DNA from: Nitrospira sp.
GTDB taxonomy: Bacteria; Nitrospirota; Nitrospiria; Nitrospirales; Nitrospiraceae
Reading direction: 5' to 3'
Length of the DNA stretch: 64,000 bases
Assembly (NCBI GenBank): GCA_016715825.1
Contig: JADJXO010000003.1
Location: 248,001-312,000, forward strand
Shown: piece by piece, positions 28,177 through 36,360 of the stretch
How the letters are laid out: every line of letters starts with the position of its first letter
How positions within the stretch are numbered: the stretch's first letter is position 1
Program-made: the position numbers and the translations under genes
The notes under the pieces: generated by a model
Seen by the model: only the letters and a program-made list of their open reading frames with translations
Told to the model about the DNA's origin: nothing
Database searches by the model: none

Positions 28177-28839
28177 ATGACCAAGAACTTTATCGCCATC
28201 TCCGTGCGGAGCATTCTAAACGGATTGTCATGCGGGATGCGATCGAAGGAGAGCATGGCAGCAATCTTACAAAAGGTCTCGAACTATCAGGCTGTCGTGG
28301 TGTGTGTGCTTCTAGCGGCTCAGCTGCCCGGTTTTGCCTATGCTCATGGCAAAGTCATAATCGAGGAAGACATGTGCGTCCGACGAGTCGGCGGCAATCT
28401 GGTTCATTTCAATGCCTATCAACCGCAGAATGAAGCCAGGGCGCAGTACTGTACCGAAATTCCCGGTGAGGGTGAGACGTTTCTTGTTGTGGACCTCGTA
28501 GATCCAGCATTGCGGAACACAGCGGTGGCTATGCGGGTGGTGCGGGGTCTCAATGAAACCGCGGAAGACCAGACGGTGGCCTACTGGCCTCCGGTGATCC
28601 ATCCAGATGGCGTGGTCCGCGGCGAAACCGCGCTTGCAAAAGGGCTCTATACACTGATCATTACGCCAGATGGCCTAAGCTCATCGTCTTATGTTTTGCG
28701 GGTGCAGCAGGTCGACTATACACACATTGCGAGAAAAGCGATTGGGCCGCTGGCCATTCTGCTTCTTCTCGCCTTGATCGGGTACGAATTCTCAAAATCC
28801 AATCGGTTTAGGAACTGGCGGGTCTCCGGACCTGCGTAA
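28177..28839 (+). CDS. amoD: AmoD/PmoD-like periplasmic copper protein
   Basis: Membrane-anchored copper protein thought to help supply or assemble ammonia/methane monooxygenase. 220 aa from ATG 28177, preceded by AAGGGGG. A signal peptide ends in LPGFAYA, so the mature chain would begin HGKVIIEEDMC. The Met-Cys pair at 66-67 and Cys92 (QYC) fit the Met/Cys set of the unusual PmoD copper site. One hydrophobic helix near the C-terminus (IGPLAILLLLALIGYEF) anchors it. It lies 45 bases before amoC. The name is assigned from this architecture and context; sequence similarity should be confirmed. Confidence 0.7.
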   Translation: MTKNFIAISVRSILNGLSCGMRSKESMAAILQKVSNYQAVVVCVLLAAQLPGFAYAHGKVIIEEDMCVRRVGGNLVHFNAYQPQNEARAQYCTEIPGEGETFLVVDLVDPALRNTAVAMRVVRGLNETAEDQTVAYWPPVIHPDGVVRGETALAKGLYTLIITPDGLSSSSYVLRVQQVDYTHIARKAIGPLAILLLLALIGYEFSKSNRFRNWRVSGPA

Positions 28840-28884
28840 CGATTCGATTCATGCGAGGGTGCTTTAACAAGGAGGGACAGAACT

Positions 28885-29699
28885 ATGGCTAGTCAAGAGC
28901 GCGGGTATGATATTTCGCAGTGGTACGACTCGCGGCCAGCCAAGCTCGGCTGGTTTGGGATGTTGGCGATCGGCGTGTTTTGGGTCGTGTATCAACGGAC
29001 CTTCGGGTACTCCCACGGGCTCGACTCCATGACCCCGGAGTTTGAGTCGGTGTGGATGGGGCTGTGGCGGTTTAACATCGTCGCCAACGCCATCTTCTTT
29101 GCCGTGGCGGTGGGCTGGATTTGGGTGACGCGGGATCGCAACTTCGCGAACCTGGACCCGAAGCTCGAGCTGAAGCGGTACTTTTATTTCATGGGGTGGT
29201 TGGTGTGCTACATCTGGGGCGTGTACTACGCGGGGAGCTACACCCTGGAGCAGGATGCGGCGTGGCACCAAGTGATCATCCGCGACACCAGCTTCACGGC
29301 GAGCCACATTGTGGCGTTCTACGGGACGTTCCCGCTGTACATCACGTGCGGGGTGTCGAGCTACCTGTATGCGCAGACGCGGTTGCCGCTGTACAGCCAG
29401 GCGACATCGTTTCCGTTGGTGGCGGCGGTGGTGGGGCCGATGTTCATTCTGCCGAACGTGGGGCTCAACGAGTGGGGCCATGCGTTCTGGTTTGTGGATG
29501 AGCTGTTTGCGGCGCCGTTGCACTGGGGCTTTGTGACGTTGGGCTGGTGCGGGTTGTTCCGGGGCCGGCGGGGGGCGTGGCGGCACAGATTGTGAGCCGC
29601 ATGTCGAACCTGGCGGACGTGGTCTGGAACAATGCACCGAAGAGCATCCTGGATCCGTTCCCCAGCCAGGTGGATCCGAATGCGAAGCCTGGCTACTGA
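28885..29699 (+). CDS. amoC: Ammonia monooxygenase subunit C, frameshifted near 3' end
   Basis: Membrane subunit of the copper enzyme that oxidises ammonia to hydroxylamine. The strong site AAGGAGG precedes ATG 28885. Residues run RGYDISQWYDSRPAKLGW, YQRTFGYSHGLDSM, WHQVIIRDTSFTASH and ILPNVGLNEWGHAFWFVDEL, matching AmoC throughout. Metal ligands D124, H128 and H141 keep the 4- and 13-residue spacing of the PmoC/AmoC copper site. After WCGLF (29556) the frame slips by one base in a G/C-rich run; the correct C-terminus (VAAQIVSRMSNLADVVWNNA) continues in the next frame to TGA at 29697-29699. Adding one base gives 271 aa, the normal length. Sequencing error is the simplest explanation. Confidence 0.93.
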
Positions 29700-29731
29700 G
29701 CCGTAGAGAGAGGACGTATGCGGTAAGCAAG

Positions 29732-29763
29732 GGCCCGGGGCTCCAGTGATGGGGCTCCGGGCC
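29732..29763 (+). terminator. Hairpin terminator after amoC
   Basis: Two 14-base arms (29732-29745 and 29750-29763) pair completely, counting two G-U pairs, around a GTGA loop. A short T-containing tract (TTCTCGT) follows, so it is a strong hairpin with a weak U-run. It ends the RND-amoD-amoC direction. Confidence 0.75.
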
Positions 29764-30011
29764 TTCTCGTGTCCGCCTCGGGCAGTTTATTTACACAATA
29801 GTGACCGTTGAGGTAGATGAGTTTCAGGCACCAACTGGGAGTTCAATACTGGCGATGTTGTTCCTTTTGTCGCAAGAGGAACGGGAGTGGGATGGAGAGA
29901 GATCTTGAACGTCATGGGGATGCGAAGAAATAGGCTTGATTGCAGAGAAAGCAGCCTGCCGTCCTTGCTCTGGTGAGTTTCATCTGATATGAGAAGGGTT
30001 GGGATCGAGGC

Positions 30012-31130
30012 ATGAAGACACGTCGAATAACAAAAACAAGATATCGCGCCAAGCCAGGAACGGGTCATATCCGCGATGCTGCCGACGCGGCTCGGCTGGA
30101 AAGACTGAAAAACTCTTCACGTAGGGCTGTCTACAGCCGATCAGGTCTCCCGCCGATCTCTCTGCAGTTCGAAGTCAGGCGACTCCCTTCGAAGAATGGT
30201 CACGTTGCACCGAAAGAAGCCTCTTCGCGATTTGAAGCAGCATATACGCTCTTCAGGCAGAGACATCCCAACAGCGTTCCGATTACCGGACGGCAAATCC
30301 CTCCGACGAACTGCTCTCCTCTTGAGTATGTCGAATGGGCCATCTGGAAAGCCAGGGAGCGATGGAGCGACGCAATATGGGATAACTGGTTCTTAGGCTT
30401 CTATGAAAACCTGGCCAAATCCGAGTCGCTCAAGGAGGTGTGCCAGGATCAATGTCAATCCACCGACGCCGCCTATGCACTGCTCGGACTCCTGCTGTGG
30501 GATGCCGACCGGTCAGAGCTTGCAAAAACGACGGGAGAATACGTCGGTGGGCGAGGGGAGCGCGATGTCATCGAAGAACAAGCGCGAGAATCCCTATGGC
30601 GAACGTCAGAACCCGATGCAAAGCAATTGCTCAAGATCCAAGAGTTAGTGAAGGGCCTAACGTTCGATTACGCCTTGGAGGTGAAGAAAGCCCTCACACC
30701 AGGCGTCGAACACAAGCGGCATCATCGGAAGACACTCGCCGAAATTATGGATGGTTTCGTGGATGCCTTTGTCAAAGAAACAAAAGGCAGAGCGAAAGCC
30801 TATGCTGGCACCACTAAACAGAGCACAGGGCGGCCAGAGGCTGGACTTACCTCGCGGGACATGTTCTGTGCCTTGGTGAACCACTTTGTGAAAGAAGCAT
30901 TTAGAGGGGAAGACCATATTGGGCCAACCATCCTTATCATTAAGGACTTTATCCCTGGTCTGCTGAAGGACAACCACGCTGAACCCATAAAAGAGGCCAA
31001 TGCCTTTGTTCAGCGGCTGGAGACCTTTAGAAAGAAGAACGGTGTGAACAAGGAGTTCAACTCGCTTGTCGCGCTCTACAAGACAGATCGCTCCTTCCCA
31101 TCCATCATGAAGACCTTTCAACCTGAATAG
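30012..31130 (+). CDS. Hypothetical protein, 372 aa
   Basis: No family recognised. The first 60 residues are very basic (start MKTRRITKTRYRAKPGTGHI) and could bind nucleic acid. The middle is helical (EWAIWKARERWSDAIWDNWF; AYALLGLLLWDADRSELAK). A second basic stretch EHKRHHRKTLAEIMDGF precedes the C-terminal helical third. No signal peptide or membrane segment. The ATG lacks a strong ribosome site and a later start is possible. The even length of open frame and coding character argue that it is real. Its place just after the amoC terminator says little about its role. Confidence 0.6.
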   Translation: MKTRRITKTRYRAKPGTGHIRDAADAARLERLKNSSRRAVYSRSGLPPISLQFEVRRLPSKNGHVAPKEASSRFEAAYTLFRQRHPNSVPITGRQIPPTNCSPLEYVEWAIWKARERWSDAIWDNWFLGFYENLAKSESLKEVCQDQCQSTDAAYALLGLLLWDADRSELAKTTGEYVGGRGERDVIEEQARESLWRTSEPDAKQLLKIQELVKGLTFDYALEVKKALTPGVEHKRHHRKTLAEIMDGFVDAFVKETKGRAKAYAGTTKQSTGRPEAGLTSRDMFCALVNHFVKEAFRGEDHIGPTILIIKDFIPGLLKDNHAEPIKEANAFVQRLETFRKKNGVNKEFNSLVALYKTDRSFPSIMKTFQPE

Positions 31131-31499
31131 CGATACGCGAGGTAGTTCCGCACCCGTTGCTATGGGTGGCTCAGTTTTGCCGTATTACCTGCACAGGTTG
31201 CCGCTCCAGGCGCCCGACTTGGCTTGCCCGGATGGTCGAGACGATCTTCACTCCTGAGAACGTTGACCGCTTCATCGTTCCCCTCCTTTCGCCAAAGACC
31301 ACGTCAGTCGTCATCTCGCTTCAGTCCTAGAGCGCCGTCGATTTGAGGGGCGCCATGTTGCAGTTCTGACGAGCCTCGATTAGATCGTGACGAGGGCTCG
31401 GTGAAGATGACCAAACCACACATAAATGCTGGATCAGTTTGGACCTTCAATCAACTAGGACAGGACTGAGATAGTTGGGAGGGGACAAACAACGAAGAT
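31131..31499 (+). other. Intergenic, nothing recognised
   Basis: About 370 bases between the hypothetical gene and the initiator tRNA. It should contain the downstream region of the tRNA transcript. No coding frame, hairpin terminator or repeat stood out. Confidence 0.4.
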
Positions 31500-31576
<77 letters not shown>

Positions 31577-31663
31577 GATGGATGCTAACAAAGCGCTGAA
31601 CAGCAAGTCAAGTTACGGTACAACCCGATTGCTTTCTCCTCACCACGATGCTAAAGCCAACGT

Positions 31664-32605
31664 ATGCGTATCGTCTTCATGGGGACTCCAGAATTTGCCG
31701 TGCCTTCATTGGAAGCATTGCTGAAGTCCGATGATCAGGTCGTGGGCATCGTCACACAGCCGGACAGGCCGAAGGGGCGTGGACAACAGCTGACTCCCTC
31801 ACCGATCAAGCTCATTGCGCAACGCGAAGACGTTCCAATCCTACAACCGGTGAAAATGAAGGCGCCGGAGTTTCTTGAGCCGTTGGCTGCCTGGAAGCCT
31901 GATCTTATCGCGGTAACGGCTTTCGGCCGCATTCTGCATCCGGGCATCCTGTCTTTACCGCCCAGCGGCTGTGTGAACGTGCATGGCTCGCTGTTACCGA
32001 AGTATCGAGGTGCAGCTCCGGTCCAATGGGCTGTCATCAACGGTGAGAGCGAGACCGGGATCACGACGATGCTGATGGACGAAGGCATGGATACCGGTCC
32101 CATGTTGCTCCAAGAGAGGCTCACGATCATGCCGGATGATACGGCTGGGACGTTGGCGCCGCGTCTCGCGGAGTTGGGTGGGCGGTTGCTTGTCGAGACG
32201 ATTGCACAATGGAAAGCCGGAACGTTGATGCCGAAGAAGCAAGACAATAGGCAGGCAACCATGGCCCCTCTCTTGAAAAAGGAAGACGGTCAGATTGATT
32301 GGACGATGAAAGCTCCAGTACTGGCCAATCGAGTGCGAGGACTTTCCCCCTGGCCGGGAGCCTATACATTTTCCGGTGAGGAACGTTGGAATATCTGGAA
32401 GGCGGTTTCAACAGGTGGGACGACGACCGACAAACCGGGAACGATCGTTGCCGTAGACAAACAGTCCATCCTGGTCGCAACCGGCGAAGGTATGCTCGAG
32501 GTACGAGAAATCCAGACTGCGAATTCGAAACGTATGCCCGTCAGCCAGTTTCTATCAGGGCATAAAGTCTCAGCCGGGATACAACTAGGTTTACAGGATT
32601 TGTGA
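31664..32605 (+). CDS. fmt: Methionyl-tRNA formyltransferase
   Basis: Formylates Met-tRNA-fMet using 10-formyl-THF. 313 aa, starting MRIVFMGTPEFAVPSLEALL. The formyltransferase core shows NVHGSLLPKYRGAAPVQWAV (Asn, His) and ETGITTMLMDEGMDTGPML (Asp), the catalytic trio; VRGLSPWPGAYT marks the C-terminal tRNA-binding domain. The initiator tRNA gene lies 87 bases upstream on the opposite strand. rsmB and rpe follow, as in many bacteria, although def is not next to it here. Confidence 0.96.
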   Translation: MRIVFMGTPEFAVPSLEALLKSDDQVVGIVTQPDRPKGRGQQLTPSPIKLIAQREDVPILQPVKMKAPEFLEPLAAWKPDLIAVTAFGRILHPGILSLPPSGCVNVHGSLLPKYRGAAPVQWAVINGESETGITTMLMDEGMDTGPMLLQERLTIMPDDTAGTLAPRLAELGGRLLVETIAQWKAGTLMPKKQDNRQATMAPLLKKEDGQIDWTMKAPVLANRVRGLSPWPGAYTFSGEERWNIWKAVSTGGTTTDKPGTIVAVDKQSILVATGEGMLEVREIQTANSKRMPVSQFLSGHKVSAGIQLGLQDL

Positions 32606-32680
32606 TTCCGTCACCGCACACCCCTAGAACGGCCCACCTTCTTGCCGGCGAGATCTGACGAACTCCACCGAGGAACTTCT

Positions 32681-34072
32681 GTGTCCGAACCATCCCCACG
32701 ATCCGTCGCGCTGCGCATCCTTCTCGCAAGCCAGCGGACAGATCGTTCCCTCGATGAACTGATTGATCCGCAAGCTGCGTTGATCACCCAGTCTCGTGAT
32801 CGGTCACTAGTGATGGAGTTGGTGTATGGAGTGTTGCGGCGTCAGGAACCGATTGATTGGCGACTCGATGCGGTGCTTTCCAAACCCCTCCATAGGCTCC
32901 CCGTCATCGTCCAGATGTTGCTTCGGCTCGGCGCGTATCAAGTGCTATTTCTGGATCGAGTGCCGGATTCTGCGGCCGTGAATGAAACGGTCCAATTGAC
33001 CAAAGTCTCTGCACGACAACTTGGTCGTGATTGGAGCGGCTTGGTAAACGGGGTCTTACGCAATCTGATCCGTGCGCCGGTACCATCCCCTCCCGATCCC
33101 GCGGCTCACCCAGCTGAATGGCTTTCACTGACATACGGTGTCCCGCTGTGGTTGGCGGAGCGCTGGTTGGAGCGAATGGGGATGGAGCAAGCGGAATCGG
33201 CCTGCCGGGCAACCAGCACCGCTCCAGGTCTGACTGTGCGAGTGAATCGTTGTCGGCTAACGAGGGAAGAATTTCTGAAGCGCCTCCAGGAGGCTGGAAT
33301 TCCGGCCCACCCGACAGCGGTGAGCCCTCTAGGAGTTGTGGTGGAGAAAGGGCAGGGCGTCACCTCCTTGCTGGGTTTCACGGCAGGGGATTTTTATGTC
33401 GAAGATGAAGCCGCTCAGCTTATTCCGCCGATCCTTGAACCGCAGTCTGGCGATGTGATTTTAGACGCTTGTGCGGCTCCGGGTGGCAAGGCCACTCATC
33501 TCGCGGAGCTCATGGGCGATCACGGGACGATCATCGCCGTTGATCAGAACACTTCCCGGTTGGACTTGTTGCGGGAGAATTGTCTCAGGCTTCGGATGCA
33601 GAGCGTTGTGCCTGTGGTTGGAGATGTGAGGCAGCCAGTCCAATGGGTGAGGCTGTTGGCCGGTGGTGCCGATCGGTCAGATATCCCAGACTCCTTCGAC
33701 CGGATTCTCGTCGATGCACCCTGCAGCGGACTGGGTGTCTTGCGTCGCCATCCTGAGGCAAAGGGACGGAGATCTAATTCGTCATTTGTTCGGCATCAGA
33801 AACTTCAAGCGCATATCCTTGAGTCTGTCGCGCGTACCTTGCGACCAGGGGGGGTGCTGGTCTATAGTACGTGCTCGGCGGAAACTGAAGAAACTGAAGA
33901 GGTTGTGAACCGGTTTTGCGAAACCGCTCCAGGATGGACGCGTGAATCTGTGGCCCCCTGGCTTCCGCCCACTGCGCTTCAATTTGTAACAGCACAAGGG
34001 GCGCTCTCTACCATGTGCAATAATTTTGGAATGGATGGCTTTTACGCGGCTCGTTTACGGAAGGACGAGTGA
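32681..34072 (+). CDS. rsmB: 16S rRNA m5C967 methyltransferase RsmB (Sun)
   Basis: SAM-dependent cytosine-5 methyltransferase of 16S rRNA. Start GTG 32681 (giving MSEPSPRSVALRIL) follows GAGGAA by 5 bases; the frame is open further to 32642. An N-terminal NusB-like domain (SLDELIDPQ, LLRLGAYQVLFLDRVPDSAAVNE) precedes the Rossmann domain with DACAAPGGKATHLAEL, the catalytic PC in VDAPCSGLGVLRRHPE and the second Cys in VYSTCSAETEE. About 463 aa. Its stop overlaps the rpe start (TGATG). Confidence 0.94.
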   Translation: MSEPSPRSVALRILLASQRTDRSLDELIDPQAALITQSRDRSLVMELVYGVLRRQEPIDWRLDAVLSKPLHRLPVIVQMLLRLGAYQVLFLDRVPDSAAVNETVQLTKVSARQLGRDWSGLVNGVLRNLIRAPVPSPPDPAAHPAEWLSLTYGVPLWLAERWLERMGMEQAESACRATSTAPGLTVRVNRCRLTREEFLKRLQEAGIPAHPTAVSPLGVVVEKGQGVTSLLGFTAGDFYVEDEAAQLIPPILEPQSGDVILDACAAPGGKATHLAELMGDHGTIIAVDQNTSRLDLLRENCLRLRMQSVVPVVGDVRQPVQWVRLLAGGADRSDIPDSFDRILVDAPCSGLGVLRRHPEAKGRRSNSSFVRHQKLQAHILESVARTLRPGGVLVYSTCSAETEETEEVVNRFCETAPGWTRESVAPWLPPTALQFVTAQGALSTMCNNFGMDGFYAARLRKDE

Positions 34073-34773
34073 TGCCTTCTCCGATCTACATTGCGCCGTC
34101 GATCCTCTCCGCCGATTTTGCCAGATTGGCGGATGAAGTCGCCGCCGTGGAGCGGGCCGGCGCCGATATGCTGCACGTGGACGTCATGGACGGCCACTTT
34201 GTGCCGAATTTGACGGTGGGCCCTCCCATTGTAGAAAGTCTTAGAAAGGTTACGAAGCTGCCTCTGGACGTGCACTTGATGATCACGAACGCCGATGCGT
34301 TCATCCCAGAGTTTGCCGAAGCCGGTGCCGACTATCTGACCGTGCATGTCGAAGCTTGTCCGCACCTCCATCGAACGATTCAGTCGATTAAGGAACGTGG
34401 GGTCAAGGCCGGAGTGACGCTTAATCCCGCTACGCCCATCTCGTCGCTTCAGGAGATCTGGGGTGATATCGACTTGGTGTTGATCATGTCGGTGAATCCA
34501 GGGTTCGGCGGCCAAACATTCATTTCTTCGGTGCTGAAGAAAATTGTCGAGGCCCGAAACCAGCTGGATCGAATCAACAGCCAAGCGCTGCTTGAAGTGG
34601 ACGGCGGCGTGAAGGTCGATAACACGAGGGAGATCGTGGCGGCTGGTGCGACGACGCTCGTCGCTGGATCGGCGATCTTTTCACAACGCGACTATACGGC
34701 CACGATCGCCGCCATACGAGCGGCTGCCCAAACAGTCGCCCAACCGACGCCTCGCGCAGCGGTCAATCGATAG
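34072..34773 (+). CDS. rpe: Ribulose-phosphate 3-epimerase
   Basis: Interconverts ribulose-5-phosphate and xylulose-5-phosphate in the pentose phosphate pathway. TIM barrel of 233 aa with APSILSADFARLADEV, the metal/acid residues in LHVDVMDGHFVPNLT and PLDVHLMI, MSVNPGFGGQTF, and the phosphate loop DGGVKVDN to VAGSAIF. ATG 34072 overlaps the rsmB stop. The C-terminal tail (about 15 residues) is longer than usual. pheS follows 10 bases later. Confidence 0.95.
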   Translation: MPSPIYIAPSILSADFARLADEVAAVERAGADMLHVDVMDGHFVPNLTVGPPIVESLRKVTKLPLDVHLMITNADAFIPEFAEAGADYLTVHVEACPHLHRTIQSIKERGVKAGVTLNPATPISSLQEIWGDIDLVLIMSVNPGFGGQTFISSVLKKIVEARNQLDRINSQALLEVDGGVKVDNTREIVAAGATTLVAGSAIFSQRDYTATIAAIRAAAQTVAQPTPRAAVNR

Positions 34774-34783
34774 GCTATTCAGG

Positions 34784-36352
34784 GTGGACAACTCTTCCGC
34801 AGTCATCGACAGCCTGCATCCTCTCGAAATAAAAGTTCTTACCACCTTCGGCGCGCACCAGCCGGAAACAGTCTTGGACAGCGAACAGTTGGCGTCCGCC
34901 GCCGAGTTGGAACCGTCTCAGTTCAGCATGGCGGTCGAATGGCTTTTGGCCAAAGGCCTGATCACGATCCAGGCGGAAACCGTGACGCCGGTCGTGTCAC
35001 TGACAAAAATTGGCGAGGAGTACCATCGGGGCGCAGCTCCCATCGAACGCGTGTTTGGTGCCGCTCGTGACGCTGCTGGGACGGGAAAACGGCTGACGAT
35101 CCCTGATCTTCAAACGCAAGATGGACTTGAACCTTCCGATGTCAGTAAGGCGGTGGGGCGACTCAAGAAGGAAGGAGTGTTGCTGATCGTTCAGGGGGGA
35201 TGCATTGAAACGACCGGACGTCCGAGTCCGACGGTGGAAGCCATTCGGCTGCTGCTACAACAAGTGCATGACTCCTCCTGTGAACTGGCGAAGTTTTCGG
35301 ACGAGCACCGACACATCATTGAGGACTACGCTGTCAAGCGGGGAAATGCCAAAGAGCCGTTCAGAGTGGATGAGCGAGTGACACGCGCGTTCATGCTCTC
35401 TCCATCCGGGGCCAGTGCTGCCGCGCAGTTGATGAAACAGGGGGTCGCCGAAGAAGTCTCGCAAGTGACTCCGGAACTCTTGAAGGACGGAAGTTGGCGC
35501 CATAAGCGATTTCGAAAGTACACCATCAGCCTGCGGGCGCCACGCGTCGGCACCGGGAAAAAGCATCCGTACCGAGAATTTCTGGATACCGTCAAAACAA
35601 AGCTCGTGAGCATGGGGTTTCAGGAAATGCGTGGGCCGTTGGTTGAAACCGAATTTTGGAATATGGATGCCCTGTTCATGCCACAGTTTCATCCAGCGCG
35701 CGATATTCATGATGTGTATTTTGTGAAGCAACCCACCCATGCCTCTGTCATCGATGAGTCGGTGTTGGCGCATGTCGCCCAGGTGCATCAGCACGGGGCT
35801 GCGACGGGATCAACGGGCTGGGGGTATTCGTTCGATATTCAGCGCGCCAAGCGACTGGTCTTGCGCAGTCAGGGAACCGCCGTCTCAGCCAGAACATTGG
35901 CCGCTTCGCCGAGCATCCCAGGGAAATATTTTTCGATTGCCCGGTGTTTTCGGTACGATCAGGTCGATGCCACCCACGCGACAGATTTTTTCCAGGTGGA
36001 AGGCATCGTGCTCGGAGACGACATCAACTTTAGAACGTTGCTGGGGCTTCTGAATCTCTTTGCGCGGGAGGTCGCGCAAGCGAAAGAGGTGAAGTTCTTG
36101 CCCGCATATTTCCCATTCACCGAACCCTCCGTCGAGCTGCATGTGCGTCATCCCCGATTAGGGTGGATGGAGCTCGGCGGGGCGGGACTCTTTCGGCCGG
36201 AAGTCACCTTGCCGCTTGGAGTCACCGTTCCGGTGATTGCCTGGGGACTTGGACTGGATCGGATGGCGATGGTGGCGCTGGGGATTCACGATATCCGGGA
36301 GCTCTTTACAGATAACCTGGAATTAATCCGTACCACCAGGGGATCCTTTTAG
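34784..36352 (+). CDS. pheS: Phenylalanyl-tRNA synthetase alpha subunit, archaeal/eukaryotic type
   Basis: Charges tRNA-Phe together with PheT. Start GTG 34784 (MDNSSAVIDSLHPLEIKVL) gives 522 aa, far longer than the roughly 340 aa of bacterial PheS but right for the archaeal form. The first 200 residues are winged-helix-like repeats (EIKVLTTFGAH; QFSMAVEWLLAKGLITIQ), as in archaeal PheS. The class II core shows FQEMRGPLVETEFWNMDALF (motif 1 side), FRYDQVDATHATDFFQVEG (motif 2) and WGLGLDRMAMVALG (motif 3). The frame is open upstream to 34646 but overlaps rpe there. This points to horizontal acquisition. Confidence 0.92.
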   Translation: MDNSSAVIDSLHPLEIKVLTTFGAHQPETVLDSEQLASAAELEPSQFSMAVEWLLAKGLITIQAETVTPVVSLTKIGEEYHRGAAPIERVFGAARDAAGTGKRLTIPDLQTQDGLEPSDVSKAVGRLKKEGVLLIVQGGCIETTGRPSPTVEAIRLLLQQVHDSSCELAKFSDEHRHIIEDYAVKRGNAKEPFRVDERVTRAFMLSPSGASAAAQLMKQGVAEEVSQVTPELLKDGSWRHKRFRKYTISLRAPRVGTGKKHPYREFLDTVKTKLVSMGFQEMRGPLVETEFWNMDALFMPQFHPARDIHDVYFVKQPTHASVIDESVLAHVAQVHQHGAATGSTGWGYSFDIQRAKRLVLRSQGTAVSARTLAASPSIPGKYFSIARCFRYDQVDATHATDFFQVEGIVLGDDINFRTLLGLLNLFAREVAQAKEVKFLPAYFPFTEPSVELHVRHPRLGWMELGGAGLFRPEVTLPLGVTVPVIAWGLGLDRMAMVALGIHDIRELFTDNLELIRTTRGSF

Positions 36353-36360
36353 CGCACGCC

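Noticed and set aside
28864..29730. Long open frame antisense to amoC (about 288 codons).
   Set aside because: It mirrors the strong codon bias of amoC, is Pro/Arg/His-rich without any domain, and has no ribosome site. The plus strand is certainly AmoC.
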